Below are positions 57,601 to 64,000 of a stretch of DNA of 64,000 nt, piece by piece (the stretch's first letter is position 1; the number at the start of each line of letters is the position of its first letter). Location of the stretch: positions 1,488,001 through 1,552,000 of the forward strand of contig OZ025276.1 of NCBI GenBank assembly GCA_964019165.1. The letters are read 5' to 3'. The DNA is from Mastigias papua. Taxonomy: Eukaryota > Cnidaria > Scyphozoa > Rhizostomeae > Mastigiidae. Below the pieces are notes generated by a model. It did no database searches. It was not told the DNA's origin and was given only the letters and a program-made list of their open reading frames with translations. Position numbers and translations under genes: made by a program.

Positions 57601-58644
57601 TATCAAGAAACCTACGGAGATGAAAGAAGGTTTACATCCACTGCAAAACTTACTCCTACGCTATATGATAAAACCTATTACACACTACATGAGAGATGTC
57701 TTAAGCAATGTCTAGATCTTGGTTTGGTACTTAAAAAGATTCATAAAGTCATTAGGTTTAAACAGAGTACATGGATGAAAGGATACATAGAGCATAATAC
57801 ACAGATGAGAACTAATGCGACTACTGATTTTGAGAAAGATTTCTTCAAGCTTATGAATAATTCAGTGTTTGGCAAAACCATGGAAAATGTGAGAAACCAT
57901 AGGAAACATCGTGTATGCACAGATGGTGACTATGCTAGAAAGTATATACGCTTACCATCATTCTACAGTGCAGTCTTCGTTGATGAGGATATTTTAATTG
58001 TGCAACAGAACAAAGAAATTGTTGAGTTGAGTAAACCAATTTATGTTGGATGCACGATACTTGATCTTAGCAAGACGTTAATGTATGACTATCACTACAA
58101 TTTCGCAAGAAAACATCTTAAAAAACGTACAGATCTTCCTATACTTTGTTATATGGACACGGATTCATTTATATATCATATCCCCATGTCATGCCAGGAT
58201 CGGGATGAAATCATTAAAGAACATCAACATTTATTCGATTGCAGCAACTACCAAAAAGATCATCCATTATATTCAGTGGAAAATAAGAAAGTAATTGGTA
58301 AAATGAAAAACGAAGTTCCACAAGGAGAGATTGAAGAGTTTGTAGCACTGCGTCCAAAATCGTACGCATTCCGTACCAGTAACAATGCTGTTGTCAAAAA
58401 GTCTAAAGGTGTGAAACGAAATGTTCTAGAGAGAGATATATCATTCAATGATTTTAAAGATTGTCTTATGAATCACATACCACTGGTTCAAACGATGAGA
58501 GGAATTCGATCATTTAATCATCATATATATAGTGTGGAAAACTCAAAGCTTTCCTTGTCAGCATTTGATGATAAACGTTTCATCAGCGAAGACGGGGTAC
58601 ACACAAAAGCGCATGGACATTATATAATCAACAGATTTATTTGA
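54697..58644 (+). CDS. Protein-primed DNA polymerase B (Polinton/adintovirus type)
   Basis: 1,315 residues. An N-terminal C2H2 finger uses C6, C9, H22 and H27. Around residues 205-325, NRDSKCFLWSIIAAL followed by HYAWIKDMSRLL resembles a papain-fold/OTU-like Cys...His arrangement. A zinc cluster follows (CPRCL). The exonuclease motifs are VYADFESCLEV (about 398), HNLKGYD (about 543) and a later region. MDHCHITGEYRGAACHYCN (about 511-529) is the zinc-binding insert usual in this family. The polymerase motifs are YVDANNLYGW (A, about 880), MNNSVFGKTM (B, about 1053) and CYMDTDSF (C, about 1152, catalytic Asp pair). It replicates the linear element from terminal proteins. The length fits the family and no break is visible. 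Confidence 0.95.
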   Translation: MVLYSCENCSKVYDRYTNYVLHMQTAHGIALPRKRINDETIQDNNIQTIQGGGQKSSKKRRKVSDVAKQITIEDERILAKFDDIKKAITMIIMEEKEDPKYEQGIKYQIACYIAFYKLIGEVITDPPIVFKSSMERLMRNTSADELEEQLINSFKDNIEKEIDEFTENGSGWVFLKISKITVSIYDYVPLPGGSSYLPTPKKLAGKRAIVNVKNRDSKCFLWSIIAALHVQIKHAEILSRYTAYENELNDEELDYPVKTNSIRISKFEVRNNLSVNIYSYNDKYEIVPLRISDTYVEGRHIDLILIRNDEGDTHYAWIKDMSRLLKGKKGYRSHHGRSFTCPRCLTKTYNQEKFLVHKEICNSLSITQRVKYPVEKNNEIKKIFFNQYKKMWPVPFVVYADFESCLEVIEDNTNGKTQKYREHVPISYAFSVASVDPRWNREIKCYTGSDCMENFMFEIDKLLEEIKVVFSKAMPIKKLTVEQTQHHADATHCFLCKKQFSDTDESAKKQMDHCHITGEYRGAACHYCNLENLSLKGIPIPVVFHNLKGYDMHHIMRNVHDRRVEIIANSKEQISMAKIYVKDEEDDGGEETDETDDRENKLKKKKSRTHATYIDSLGFLKSSLANLAESIPDEGFKAINEFVTKHFIKKAYPNCQLYSRPPDTEEETDSHYRSLRRERSLGYSWVEGKYNLSSKDMDDYRNWIPAAIPTHIPDPVKQQINEGVALLRRKGIYPYDWMDDEEKINSTQLPPMDEFYNTLNDTHVPVEDYVHAQHVWNHFGCQTFQDYHELYLKTDVLLLQDIFENFRYTCLKNYRLDPARYVSAPALAWDAMLLFSKVQLDILPEWKSDIYMLYEKGIRGGITMVSKRYAAKEENTCLHYVDANNLYGWAMSQQLPTGDHYSLSDAEIQELNINELLSRPMNEDEYGYTFVVDLQYPIYLHDAHNDLPLLPEKRKNERSMISDYQYKMYQETYGDERRFTSTAKLTPTLYDKTYYTLHERCLKQCLDLGLVLKKIHKVIRFKQSTWMKGYIEHNTQMRTNATTDFEKDFFKLMNNSVFGKTMENVRNHRKHRVCTDGDYARKYIRLPSFYSAVFVDEDILIVQQNKEIVELSKPIYVGCTILDLSKTLMYDYHYNFARKHLKKRTDLPILCYMDTDSFIYHIPMSCQDRDEIIKEHQHLFDCSNYQKDHPLYSVENKKVIGKMKNEVPQGEIEEFVALRPKSYAFRTSNNAVVKKSKGVKRNVLERDISFNDFKDCLMNHIPLVQTMRGIRSFNHHIYSVENSKLSLSAFDDKRFISEDGVHTKAHGHYIINRFI

Positions 58645-58728
58645 GACAATTATATAATTTTCATGAACATTATTTCAACAATGCTATATGAGTTTAACTA
58701 ACAATTGACCAATGTTATATGAGTTTTA

Positions 58729-59190
58729 CTAACAATTGAATTTATTATGAACATAATCTAGAACATATATATCATTGTCTTGTCTCCTATCTTCATTGAA
58801 AACATTGATTATTTGGTTCATTGTCTGATTAACTGCTCGCTTTGAAAGATAATAAATACAATACTGTCCGCAAACATCAGATCCAAGACTTTGGACTTGT
58901 CTCTTGTTCATTTGTATAATACCCTTTGCATAACGTCTTATAAACACCTCGATATCTGGCACCGGCATCTGCCCATAGGAATCAAAGTAATCACAGTTTC
59001 CATGTTTATCGAAGAAAATCGCAACCCAGTGTGTGCCTTTTGTTCCAAAATCTGATTCATTTGATATGATGCAGAATGGATATGCAGGTATATTTAATGC
59101 TGCAAGTTCATTCTTTCCGAATACTCCTTTAAATATATTAGTTAGAGGTCTGTACTGTCTTAAAATATTGTTCAATCGAATGTCATTCAT
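58729..59190 (-). CDS. Adenain-like (Ulp1/C5) maturation cysteine protease
   Basis: About 153 residues from the ATG at 59190. The open frame extends two codons further to a TTG, but ATG overlaps the capsid stop as TAATG, so I chose it. The catalytic residues are H54 (TKGTHWVAIFF), D70 (CDYFDSYG), Q100 (QSLGSD) and C107 (DVCGQYCIYYL). The Gln-to-Cys spacing of seven is the same as in adenovirus protease. It should cleave precursor core and minor capsid proteins during virion maturation; matching sites are found in the neighbouring genes. Confidence 0.93.
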   Translation of the reverse strand: MNDIRLNNILRQYRPLTNIFKGVFGKNELAALNIPAYPFCIISNESDFGTKGTHWVAIFFDKHGNCDYFDSYGQMPVPDIEVFIRRYAKGIIQMNKRQVQSLGSDVCGQYCIYYLSKRAVNQTMNQIINVFNEDRRQDNDIYVLDYVHNKFNC

Positions 59191-60497
59191 TACCAATTTT
59201 TTATAACATTATTATTAGCATCAATTTGGCTTGTGGAGTCCATCAATCCATAAAAGATGATAGTGTATGGGCCACTAGTCGTAGCTGCTCCGAATTTAAG
59301 CTCTATTCTCAGATTCCCCGATCTTACCGGATAGAATTCGCTCAGTGCACTACTCCCCTTTGGAGTTAGATCAAACACCCATATATTTTGATGGGGCCAT
59401 GATTCAGCATTCAGTAAACAACTTTTCCCCTCAGTAGCCTTAAGTATCTGCAAGAATGCCTCACCATATAAACCTTTTGTAAAATCTGTTTTAATTGTAG
59501 GGATTAGTTGAACACCATCAATATATAATCTTGTTTCGCTGATGCTGAGATGATGATAGTAAAATGGATTTTCGTTTCTAGATCCATTAAATGCAGAATT
59601 CTTAACAATACCATACATTAGAAGTTTTGGCACCTTACCGCTGAACAGATTATCTTTCTCCCAATTAAGCAAACCATCATCGATTGTTGCAGTAGACATG
59701 AATGGTGCTGGTGTTGGATAAATTGCTGGAGATTTCTGCAGAGTTCTATAGATACTTGTAGCCACCTGAGGATTTAGCTTAACAGTTCTTATTCGTAATT
59801 TAATACTCTTGATATAAACCCCATATGTTTTCTTTGTAGCACTATCATCATATGTTAATAGGAAATCATCACTATTAGGAATCAGTTTGAACAATACTCG
59901 TGTTTTCGGTAGCAATAGTCTTTTTTGTGCAAGAGGACCTAAATGAGGTTTTACAATTACTTGGGAAATCTTTCCATCATCAAACATAGCAGATCGAACA
60001 ACAAGACCGAGATTTCCAGTGTTATTTGCATACTTCTTTGCTAGCGCTGTGGCATTTGCAGTGTCAGGAATATAACCTTCTAGTCTTGGTCTCCCCTCTA
60101 AATCTCTCTCATCATATGTAATTCTATTTTCAAAATCTACCTGATATGGATACGTTCCAGTTGAATTATTCATTTCGGTATCCCCCTCCTGCAATGTTAT
60201 TTGTTTGAATAATGCATGCCCAAAATTATTGCAAATGCCATATTTGGCATCCTTTAGATTGCCAGATAGTTTTTTCCCATTGTCTGATGTATCCCCTATT
60301 TGTAGATCTGCAATAATCTCCGTTGAATTTAAATCAATGAAATCAACTTCCGATTTATTTATTACCTCAATGGTAATTGTTTCTTTGCTATTATCAGGCA
60401 CCGCATCTGATGGATAATAATCCGTATCAGCTCGCGATTGAATTGTTGTATCTATTGTTGGAGACTGAAAGAGATTGATACCTTCGCCACTAGCCAT
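59190..60497 (-). CDS. Major capsid protein candidate (double jelly-roll, hexon-like)
   Basis: 435 residues from ATG at 60497 (MASGEGINLF); codons upstream start at a GTG and are not needed. VPKLLMYGIVKNSAFNG, ENPFYYHHLSISETRLYIDG and VQLIPTIKTDF resemble the landmark region of Polinton and large DNA virus capsid proteins, where a YGxxxxSAFNGS-NPF segment precedes a β-strand. Size and position next to the protease support it. The stop overlaps the protease start. Trimers would form the icosahedral shell. Confidence 0.82.
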   Translation of the reverse strand: MASGEGINLFQSPTIDTTIQSRADTDYYPSDAVPDNSKETITIEVINKSEVDFIDLNSTEIIADLQIGDTSDNGKKLSGNLKDAKYGICNNFGHALFKQITLQEGDTEMNNSTGTYPYQVDFENRITYDERDLEGRPRLEGYIPDTANATALAKKYANNTGNLGLVVRSAMFDDGKISQVIVKPHLGPLAQKRLLLPKTRVLFKLIPNSDDFLLTYDDSATKKTYGVYIKSIKLRIRTVKLNPQVATSIYRTLQKSPAIYPTPAPFMSTATIDDGLLNWEKDNLFSGKVPKLLMYGIVKNSAFNGSRNENPFYYHHLSISETRLYIDGVQLIPTIKTDFTKGLYGEAFLQILKATEGKSCLLNAESWPHQNIWVFDLTPKGSSALSEFYPVRSGNLRIELKFGAATTSGPYTIIFYGLMDSTSQIDANNNVIKNW

Positions 60498-60566
60498 TGT
60501 TATCAAATTAAGTTTTTTCACATTACACTCTCCCTTATATACATGTTTTCTCCCAAAGATTTATCA

Positions 60567-61058
60567 TCAAGTTGCCGTTCTACATAAAGTTCTTTTATAT
60601 CTAGTTTTCTTACGTTGACGTCTTCGCGGCTGTTGGTTATCTACTTCCTCATTTACAGCAGCATCTGCATCCTCTCTGTTACGACGACGACGCCGACGAA
60701 CTCGACGAACCCGACTACGTCCACGACTTCGACTTCTGGACCCACCTTGTATTTCTTGTAATGCATAATCAGCACCAACACCTAAACCAGCTGTTAAAGC
60801 GCCTTTTGCTAATCCTTTTGCTCCCCTAACTGCTAACCTTTTCACCGCTTTCTTAGTAACCTGTCTTGCAGCTGCTCTTGCTGCCTGTCTAATAGTAGCC
60901 TTAGCGATCGCTCCACCCATTTTTTGTTCTTGTCTATGACGCCATCTTCTTTTATAACCTTCTCCACTCAAAATTTTTTCCATCTCTGCTCCCCCATCAT
61001 CTTTTAGAATATCATCAATAACCATTGAAATTGCTACTGATGTAGCTAACCCTGCCAT
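60567..61058 (-). CDS. Basic virion core protein with two predicted maturation sites
   Basis: 163 residues. There is a helical N-terminus, an Ala/Lys-rich middle (AARQVTKKAVKRLAVRG), a short hydrophobic stretch (LTAGLGVGADYAL) and an Arg/Ser-rich tail (SRSRGRSRVRRVRRRRRRN). LSGE|GYKRR (near residue 31) fits the (M/I/L)xGx|G rule and IQGG|SRSR (near 106) fits (M/I/L)xGG|x, both used by adenovirus protease. It probably binds packaged DNA like adenovirus VII or X proteins, or disrupts membranes like VI. Start codon ATG at 61058. Confidence 0.65.
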   Translation of the reverse strand: MAGLATSVAISMVIDDILKDDGGAEMEKILSGEGYKRRWRHRQEQKMGGAIAKATIRQAARAAARQVTKKAVKRLAVRGAKGLAKGALTAGLGVGADYALQEIQGGSRSRSRGRSRVRRVRRRRRRNREDADAAVNEEVDNQQPRRRQRKKTRYKRTLCRTAT

Positions 61059-61065
61059 CTCCTTG

Positions 61066-61371
61066 TCACCACTTACCCTTTGGAAAATAATAATTATCTA
61101 ATACCCTACTGTTCACACCAGCTTCTCGCCACGCTCTTTTAGGTAACCACGATATTGGTTTTGATTTCCTCGTCTTCGGATGATACACTCTGGCTTGTAA
61201 ACCTCTCTGCATATTAGCTACTGGAGTTGTTTTTATAGCTGTTTTTACAACCCATTTTTTAATACTATCAAATATCCCCCCGCCTCGTAATTCAGTCCTC
61301 CTACGATTTTTCTTTGTTTTTCGTTTAATTCTCTTTTTCTTTCCTCCCGTCTTTTTAACTTTCTTAGGCAT
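61066..61371 (-). CDS. Small basic core protein with predicted maturation site
   Basis: 101 residues from the ATG at 61371 (MPKKVKKTGGKKKRIKRK). A GTG 30 bases upstream would overlap the gene before it, so I prefer the ATG, one base after that gene's stop. A strongly basic head is followed by ELRGG|GIFDSIKKW, which fits (M/I/L)xGG|x, then a conserved-looking body (RVYHPKTRKSKPISWLPKR). Cleavage would remove the basic leader. It is probably a DNA-condensing or pX-like protein. Confidence 0.65.
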   Translation of the reverse strand: MPKKVKKTGGKKKRIKRKTKKNRRRTELRGGGIFDSIKKWVVKTAIKTTPVANMQRGLQARVYHPKTRKSKPISWLPKRAWREAGVNSRVLDNYYFPKGKW

Positions 61372-61372
61372 G

Positions 61373-61927
61373 TTAAAAGTTAGCACCCGAGTAAATTGCA
61401 CGCTCAGCCTGTCGAACTAATTCATTGTGAGATAACCCTCCATTTATAGATGATCGTATACGTCTTCCTTTCGGAACAGATTTAGCAATCTCTCTACTCA
61501 ACTCATTCCGTATCTCCCTTCTTACAGCTGGAGGAGGTTTTGCCATAAGATTGTTTACCTTTTTATTAATCTCTGATTGAAGCTTTCTACCTGTTCCTCC
61601 TACACGTCTATTTACAGCGCTAGTGACTCTACGTTTTAGTGATGTTCCCACCTTTTTCTTTAAAGCAGATAATCTACCACCCGATCTACTGACTGCTCTC
61701 CTTGCCGCACTGCCTACTCTTCCAATAGCACGTTTTGTCATTCTTCCTGCCACACCGCGAGCACGCTTCGATAAGGTGGACATTATGCCCTCACCCCTCA
61801 TGTGCTTTGGTTTAGGTGTTTGTGTATAGATAGGGAACCCTTGTCCATCAAATTTTGAAATAATTCCAGGGCTCATAGTAGATGGCATCTTCAATGGCGG
61901 TTTGTATATTGTTCCCAGTGTATTCAT
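61373..61927 (-). CDS. pVI-like minor capsid/core protein with two predicted maturation sites
   Basis: 184 residues. The start ATG overlaps the preceding stop as ATGA. HMRGE|GIMSTL near residue 45 fits (M/I/L)xGx|G and SINGG|LSHNE near residue 167 fits (M/I/L)xGG|x. One site near each end is the layout of adenovirus precursor VI, whose product lyses endosomal membranes and whose tail activates the protease. The middle is basic and helical (KRARGVAGRMTKRAIGRVG). PPLK near residue 10 and PPPA near 133 are Pro-rich spots; no PPxY is seen. Confidence 0.68.
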   Translation of the reverse strand: MNTLGTIYKPPLKMPSTMSPGIISKFDGQGFPIYTQTPKPKHMRGEGIMSTLSKRARGVAGRMTKRAIGRVGSAARRAVSRSGGRLSALKKKVGTSLKRRVTSAVNRRVGGTGRKLQSEINKKVNNLMAKPPPAVRREIRNELSREIAKSVPKGRRIRSSINGGLSHNELVRQAERAIYSGANF

Positions 61928-62967
61928 TTCTTTATTTTTCGAAAATGTAATACCAAATATATCTTATCGATAAAATGCAACGGTTTACCGTTCTCGTCTA
62001 GTATGCTAATAGTGAAGTCCTGAAACTGACGAAATCTTAATGGAATGTACTGAGGTTCTGAAAACTGTCTCCAATTTATACCTTTTTTGTTTCTATTCAG
62101 GGACACGAGCCTTAATAACGGAGATGTTATTGATGCAATTATTTGAAACTCGATAAGGCTGCAATAAACAAATATGTTTACTCCCTCGTAATTGTTTGAA
62201 TCTATAAATCCTGTTAGATATCTGCATGGATCAAACACCTTGAAGGGAATGGCCTTATTTTTCAATGGCGCTTCAGGTATAGCAATAAATTCCTTTTGAA
62301 ATATAGATGGTATCTGTGTTATATCATGCAACCAATTGGATAGTCTTACTGATGATACATAATAGGGCAAGTATAACTGCATCATATGCTTATCAGCATC
62401 TATACTAAATAATGGAAACTTGAAGTATTTGTCTTGCATTATTTTAGAATATCCATTAGTAGCTTTAAATGTATGCTGTAATACACGTTTGAAGGCAGGT
62501 TTTTCATTTACAATACCAGCATTTAAGAAGTTTAGAAGATCAAACAGAGTTAGCATGATATTCGGATGATCTTTAAATAAATCGGTTATAATAGTAACAG
62601 TGATTGTAGCGGTTATTCTATTTTCCTTCTTTGCCTGATAGTTCCATATATCAAACTCTGTTAATTGTACTCTATCCGGTGTATTATATTTTGTGCTTTC
62701 AAAAAAATGTTGTCTCTCATATGGTAAATGTATTGAGTCGACACCCTCCTCCGGCACATATATTGTAAACTGAATATCGAATGCCTCATCTCCCACAATA
62801 CTATTGTCATACTTATTTTCCTTTATCGAGTTAGGATAGTGGTTATAAATAATATCCAATAATGCAACCTCATAATCATCTTCTAAATTCACAATATTTC
62901 TAAGATTTATTTTGTTTTCTGTTACAGTAGAGTTTACTTCTAATTGCATATATTCTTGAAAATTCAT
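61924..62967 (-). CDS. Polinton minor virion protein (F54H12.2-like; possible penton/minor capsid)
   Basis: 347 residues. The C-terminal region VNIFVYCSLIEFQII, SPLLRLVSL, YIPLRFRQF and LVLHFRK is typical of a protein found in nearly all Polintons and annotated as F54H12.2-like. Its exact place in the virion is not settled. It overlaps both neighbours by four bases (ATGA), indicating one transcription unit. A second gene with a similar end (LHFRKKYE) lies at the window edge. Confidence 0.7.
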   Translation of the reverse strand: MNFQEYMQLEVNSTVTENKINLRNIVNLEDDYEVALLDIIYNHYPNSIKENKYDNSIVGDEAFDIQFTIYVPEEGVDSIHLPYERQHFFESTKYNTPDRVQLTEFDIWNYQAKKENRITATITVTIITDLFKDHPNIMLTLFDLLNFLNAGIVNEKPAFKRVLQHTFKATNGYSKIMQDKYFKFPLFSIDADKHMMQLYLPYYVSSVRLSNWLHDITQIPSIFQKEFIAIPEAPLKNKAIPFKVFDPCRYLTGFIDSNNYEGVNIFVYCSLIEFQIIASITSPLLRLVSLNRNKKGINWRQFSEPQYIPLRFRQFQDFTISILDENGKPLHFIDKIYLVLHFRKIKK

Positions 62968-63938
62968 TGTGGTGCAATCTTAAGAACAATATATGGTCTG
63001 CCAACTACAGATTCGTATTTATACTCTAGTGGTACTAATGTACCATGATGAAGAAGTCTGCATCGTATATATGAGAATTCATGTAATTCAATAGGTAAAT
63101 ACATGTCTTGTCTGCTTTCAGATACTTCTGTAATTCCATCTAGCAGATTGTCAACAACACATCGCAATGTCCTCCCGCTTATGCCAGCTATTTTATTGCT
63201 TTCAATTATACTGCATTCAATGTCGATCATGCGACTTCCATCCTCCTCTCTATGTCTAACATATTTAAATTTCGATGTTGTGGTTGTGTTTTTCATAATC
63301 TTATCATCAGTTGGAGTGAATAAGATATCCATAGTATCATCGTCATCATTAACTGTTATCGTGTATGGTATGTTATCAACTGGAGTTTCATTCAAAAAAC
63401 TATTAAAAATCGATCCTTTGAATTGAGCAGTATTAATGCCAAGGAGTTTATAACCCACTCTTCCATGCAAACGAAACCCCACTGTGCTTCCCTTTGCTAT
63501 ATCTTGATTGAAACGAATATATATGAATTCATTAGCAGTTATACCCAACTCAATAGGAATTTCAACTTTACATAAGGATATATCATGTCCAATAATTCGA
63601 TTACGATTGAATTCCTTCACAAACTCTGTAACATCATCCCATTCATTGGTATTTAGAAAGTAATGTTTTTCCTCAAAAATTACATCCTGTTTTGCTTCAC
63701 ACCATATATATTGAAACCAATGATGTTTATATATTCCATGATTTAAAAATTTTGTATCTAATGGTATAAATATATTTGCCAGAGTTGCTCTCCATTTCTT
63801 GGCGGGATTAAGTCTTACAGGTGTTCGCAGCTGAGTACTGAAATCGCTCATCATTTTTCCATATTGGGACCGTGTTGTTGATTGTACTGTTGGTGTTAAA
63901 GTCATATAGAACGCATTGCTCCGCAATTTACTACTCAT
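62964..63938 (-). CDS. Virion protein of the capsid operon (unidentified)
   Basis: 324 residues beginning MSSKLRSNAFYMTLTPTVQS. It is predicted to be rich in β-strands. NPAKKWRATLANIFIPLDTK near residue 45 resembles the opening of the paired Polinton minor capsid proteins. Ends VGRPYIVLKIAPQ. The start overlaps the upstream gene's stop (ATGAGTAG) and the end overlaps the next start. It may be a jelly-roll penton base or a fibre-like protein; I cannot decide. Confidence 0.55.
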   Translation of the reverse strand: MSSKLRSNAFYMTLTPTVQSTTRSQYGKMMSDFSTQLRTPVRLNPAKKWRATLANIFIPLDTKFLNHGIYKHHWFQYIWCEAKQDVIFEEKHYFLNTNEWDDVTEFVKEFNRNRIIGHDISLCKVEIPIELGITANEFIYIRFNQDIAKGSTVGFRLHGRVGYKLLGINTAQFKGSIFNSFLNETPVDNIPYTITVNDDDDTMDILFTPTDDKIMKNTTTTSKFKYVRHREEDGSRMIDIECSIIESNKIAGISGRTLRCVVDNLLDGITEVSESRQDMYLPIELHEFSYIRCRLLHHGTLVPLEYKYESVVGRPYIVLKIAPQ

Positions 63939-64000
63939 ATTTTTTCCGGAAATGCAAAGTCACAAAACCATCAATTAATTTATCTCCTTCCGAATTAGTT
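63931..64000 (-). CDS. C-terminal end of another virion gene (cut by window edge)
   Basis: The last 22 codons (…DKLIDGFVTLHFRKKYE, then TAG at 63933-63931) read in from the right edge. The ending closely resembles that of the 347-residue protein (FIDKIYLVLHFRK), so the two are probably paralogues in the same operon. The stop overlaps the start of the 324-residue gene. Confidence 0.6.
   Translation of the reverse strand, partial: TNSEGDKLIDGFVTLHFRKKYE

Larger units (their letters stand above)
54541..64000. mobile_element. Polinton/Maverick (adintovirus-type) element, left part
   Basis: Protein-primed polymerase B, adenain-like protease, double-jelly-roll-type capsid candidate and core proteins together define this class. 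All frames are intact, so it is recent or under selection. The left boundary is not determined: no AGT-type terminus or 6-bp duplication is provable without the right end. Integrase and packaging ATPase are not in the window. The polymerase is on plus and the virion genes on minus, converging near 58690. Confidence 0.9.

Noticed and set aside
59191..59196. Two-codon extension of the protease to a TTG
   Set aside because: The ATG at 59190 overlaps the capsid stop neatly and gives the usual catalytic numbering.

Overview
The window looks like animal, probably invertebrate, nuclear DNA. It is AT-rich. Introns with GT-AG borders can be seen inside its transposons. It carries element types typical of animal genomes: a LINE, a Penelope-like element, Ty3/gypsy elements, Harbinger elements, Helitrons and a Polinton/adintovirus-type element. 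I see no convincing host gene, no rRNA, tRNA or CRISPR, and nothing bacterial. Almost everything assignable is mobile or virus-derived DNA, much of it nested.

Layout. (1) 1-18903 is one LINE on the minus strand, split by a 15.66-kb insertion at 1860-17515. The insertion is four end-to-end Helitron-like units (A-B-B-A; about 3.0, 5.1, 4.5 and 3.0 kb). Each ends in a 530-600-bp near-perfect palindrome. Removing the insertion rejoins the LINE endonuclease frame exactly at an A|T dinucleotide. (2) 20112-23142 is a degraded, virus-like coding cassette on the plus strand that I cannot name. (3) 23143-24745 is a small LTR element reduced to a gag remnant, with a truncated 3' LTR. (4) 24746-25590 is a cut-off Penelope-like reverse transcriptase. 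(5) 26368-33440 holds decayed genes on the minus strand: a PHD-containing protein of unknown function, a YqaJ-type exonuclease and a transposase. A structurally intact Harbinger element (29740-32594) interrupts the transposase and is flanked by a 3-bp duplication. (6) 34969-46149 is a gypsy element with both LTRs but no gag. A 5.8-kb element with 0.67-kb terminal inverted repeats sits in its integrase with an 11-bp duplication, and a 665-bp MITE sits in its 3' LTR with a TAA duplication. (7) 46150-50413 holds fragments of gypsy, DDE and Harbinger transposases and a YqaJ-like gene. (8) 50414-54195 is a second gypsy element, truncated at a 16-bp minisatellite (54196-54540). (9) 54697-64000 is the best-preserved part: one side of a Polinton/adintovirus-type element.

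The Polinton part has a protein-primed DNA polymerase B on the plus strand. It converges on a compact minus-strand virion module whose genes overlap or nearly touch: minor virion proteins, two basic core/pVI-like proteins, a major capsid candidate and an adenain-like protease. The basic proteins carry motifs that fit the adenovirus-type protease cleavage rule, so the module looks like a self-consistent maturation system. The integrase, packaging ATPase and far terminal repeat would lie beyond the right edge. Insertion order can be read from the nesting: LINE before Helitron array, transposase before Harbinger, gypsy-1 before its two passengers.
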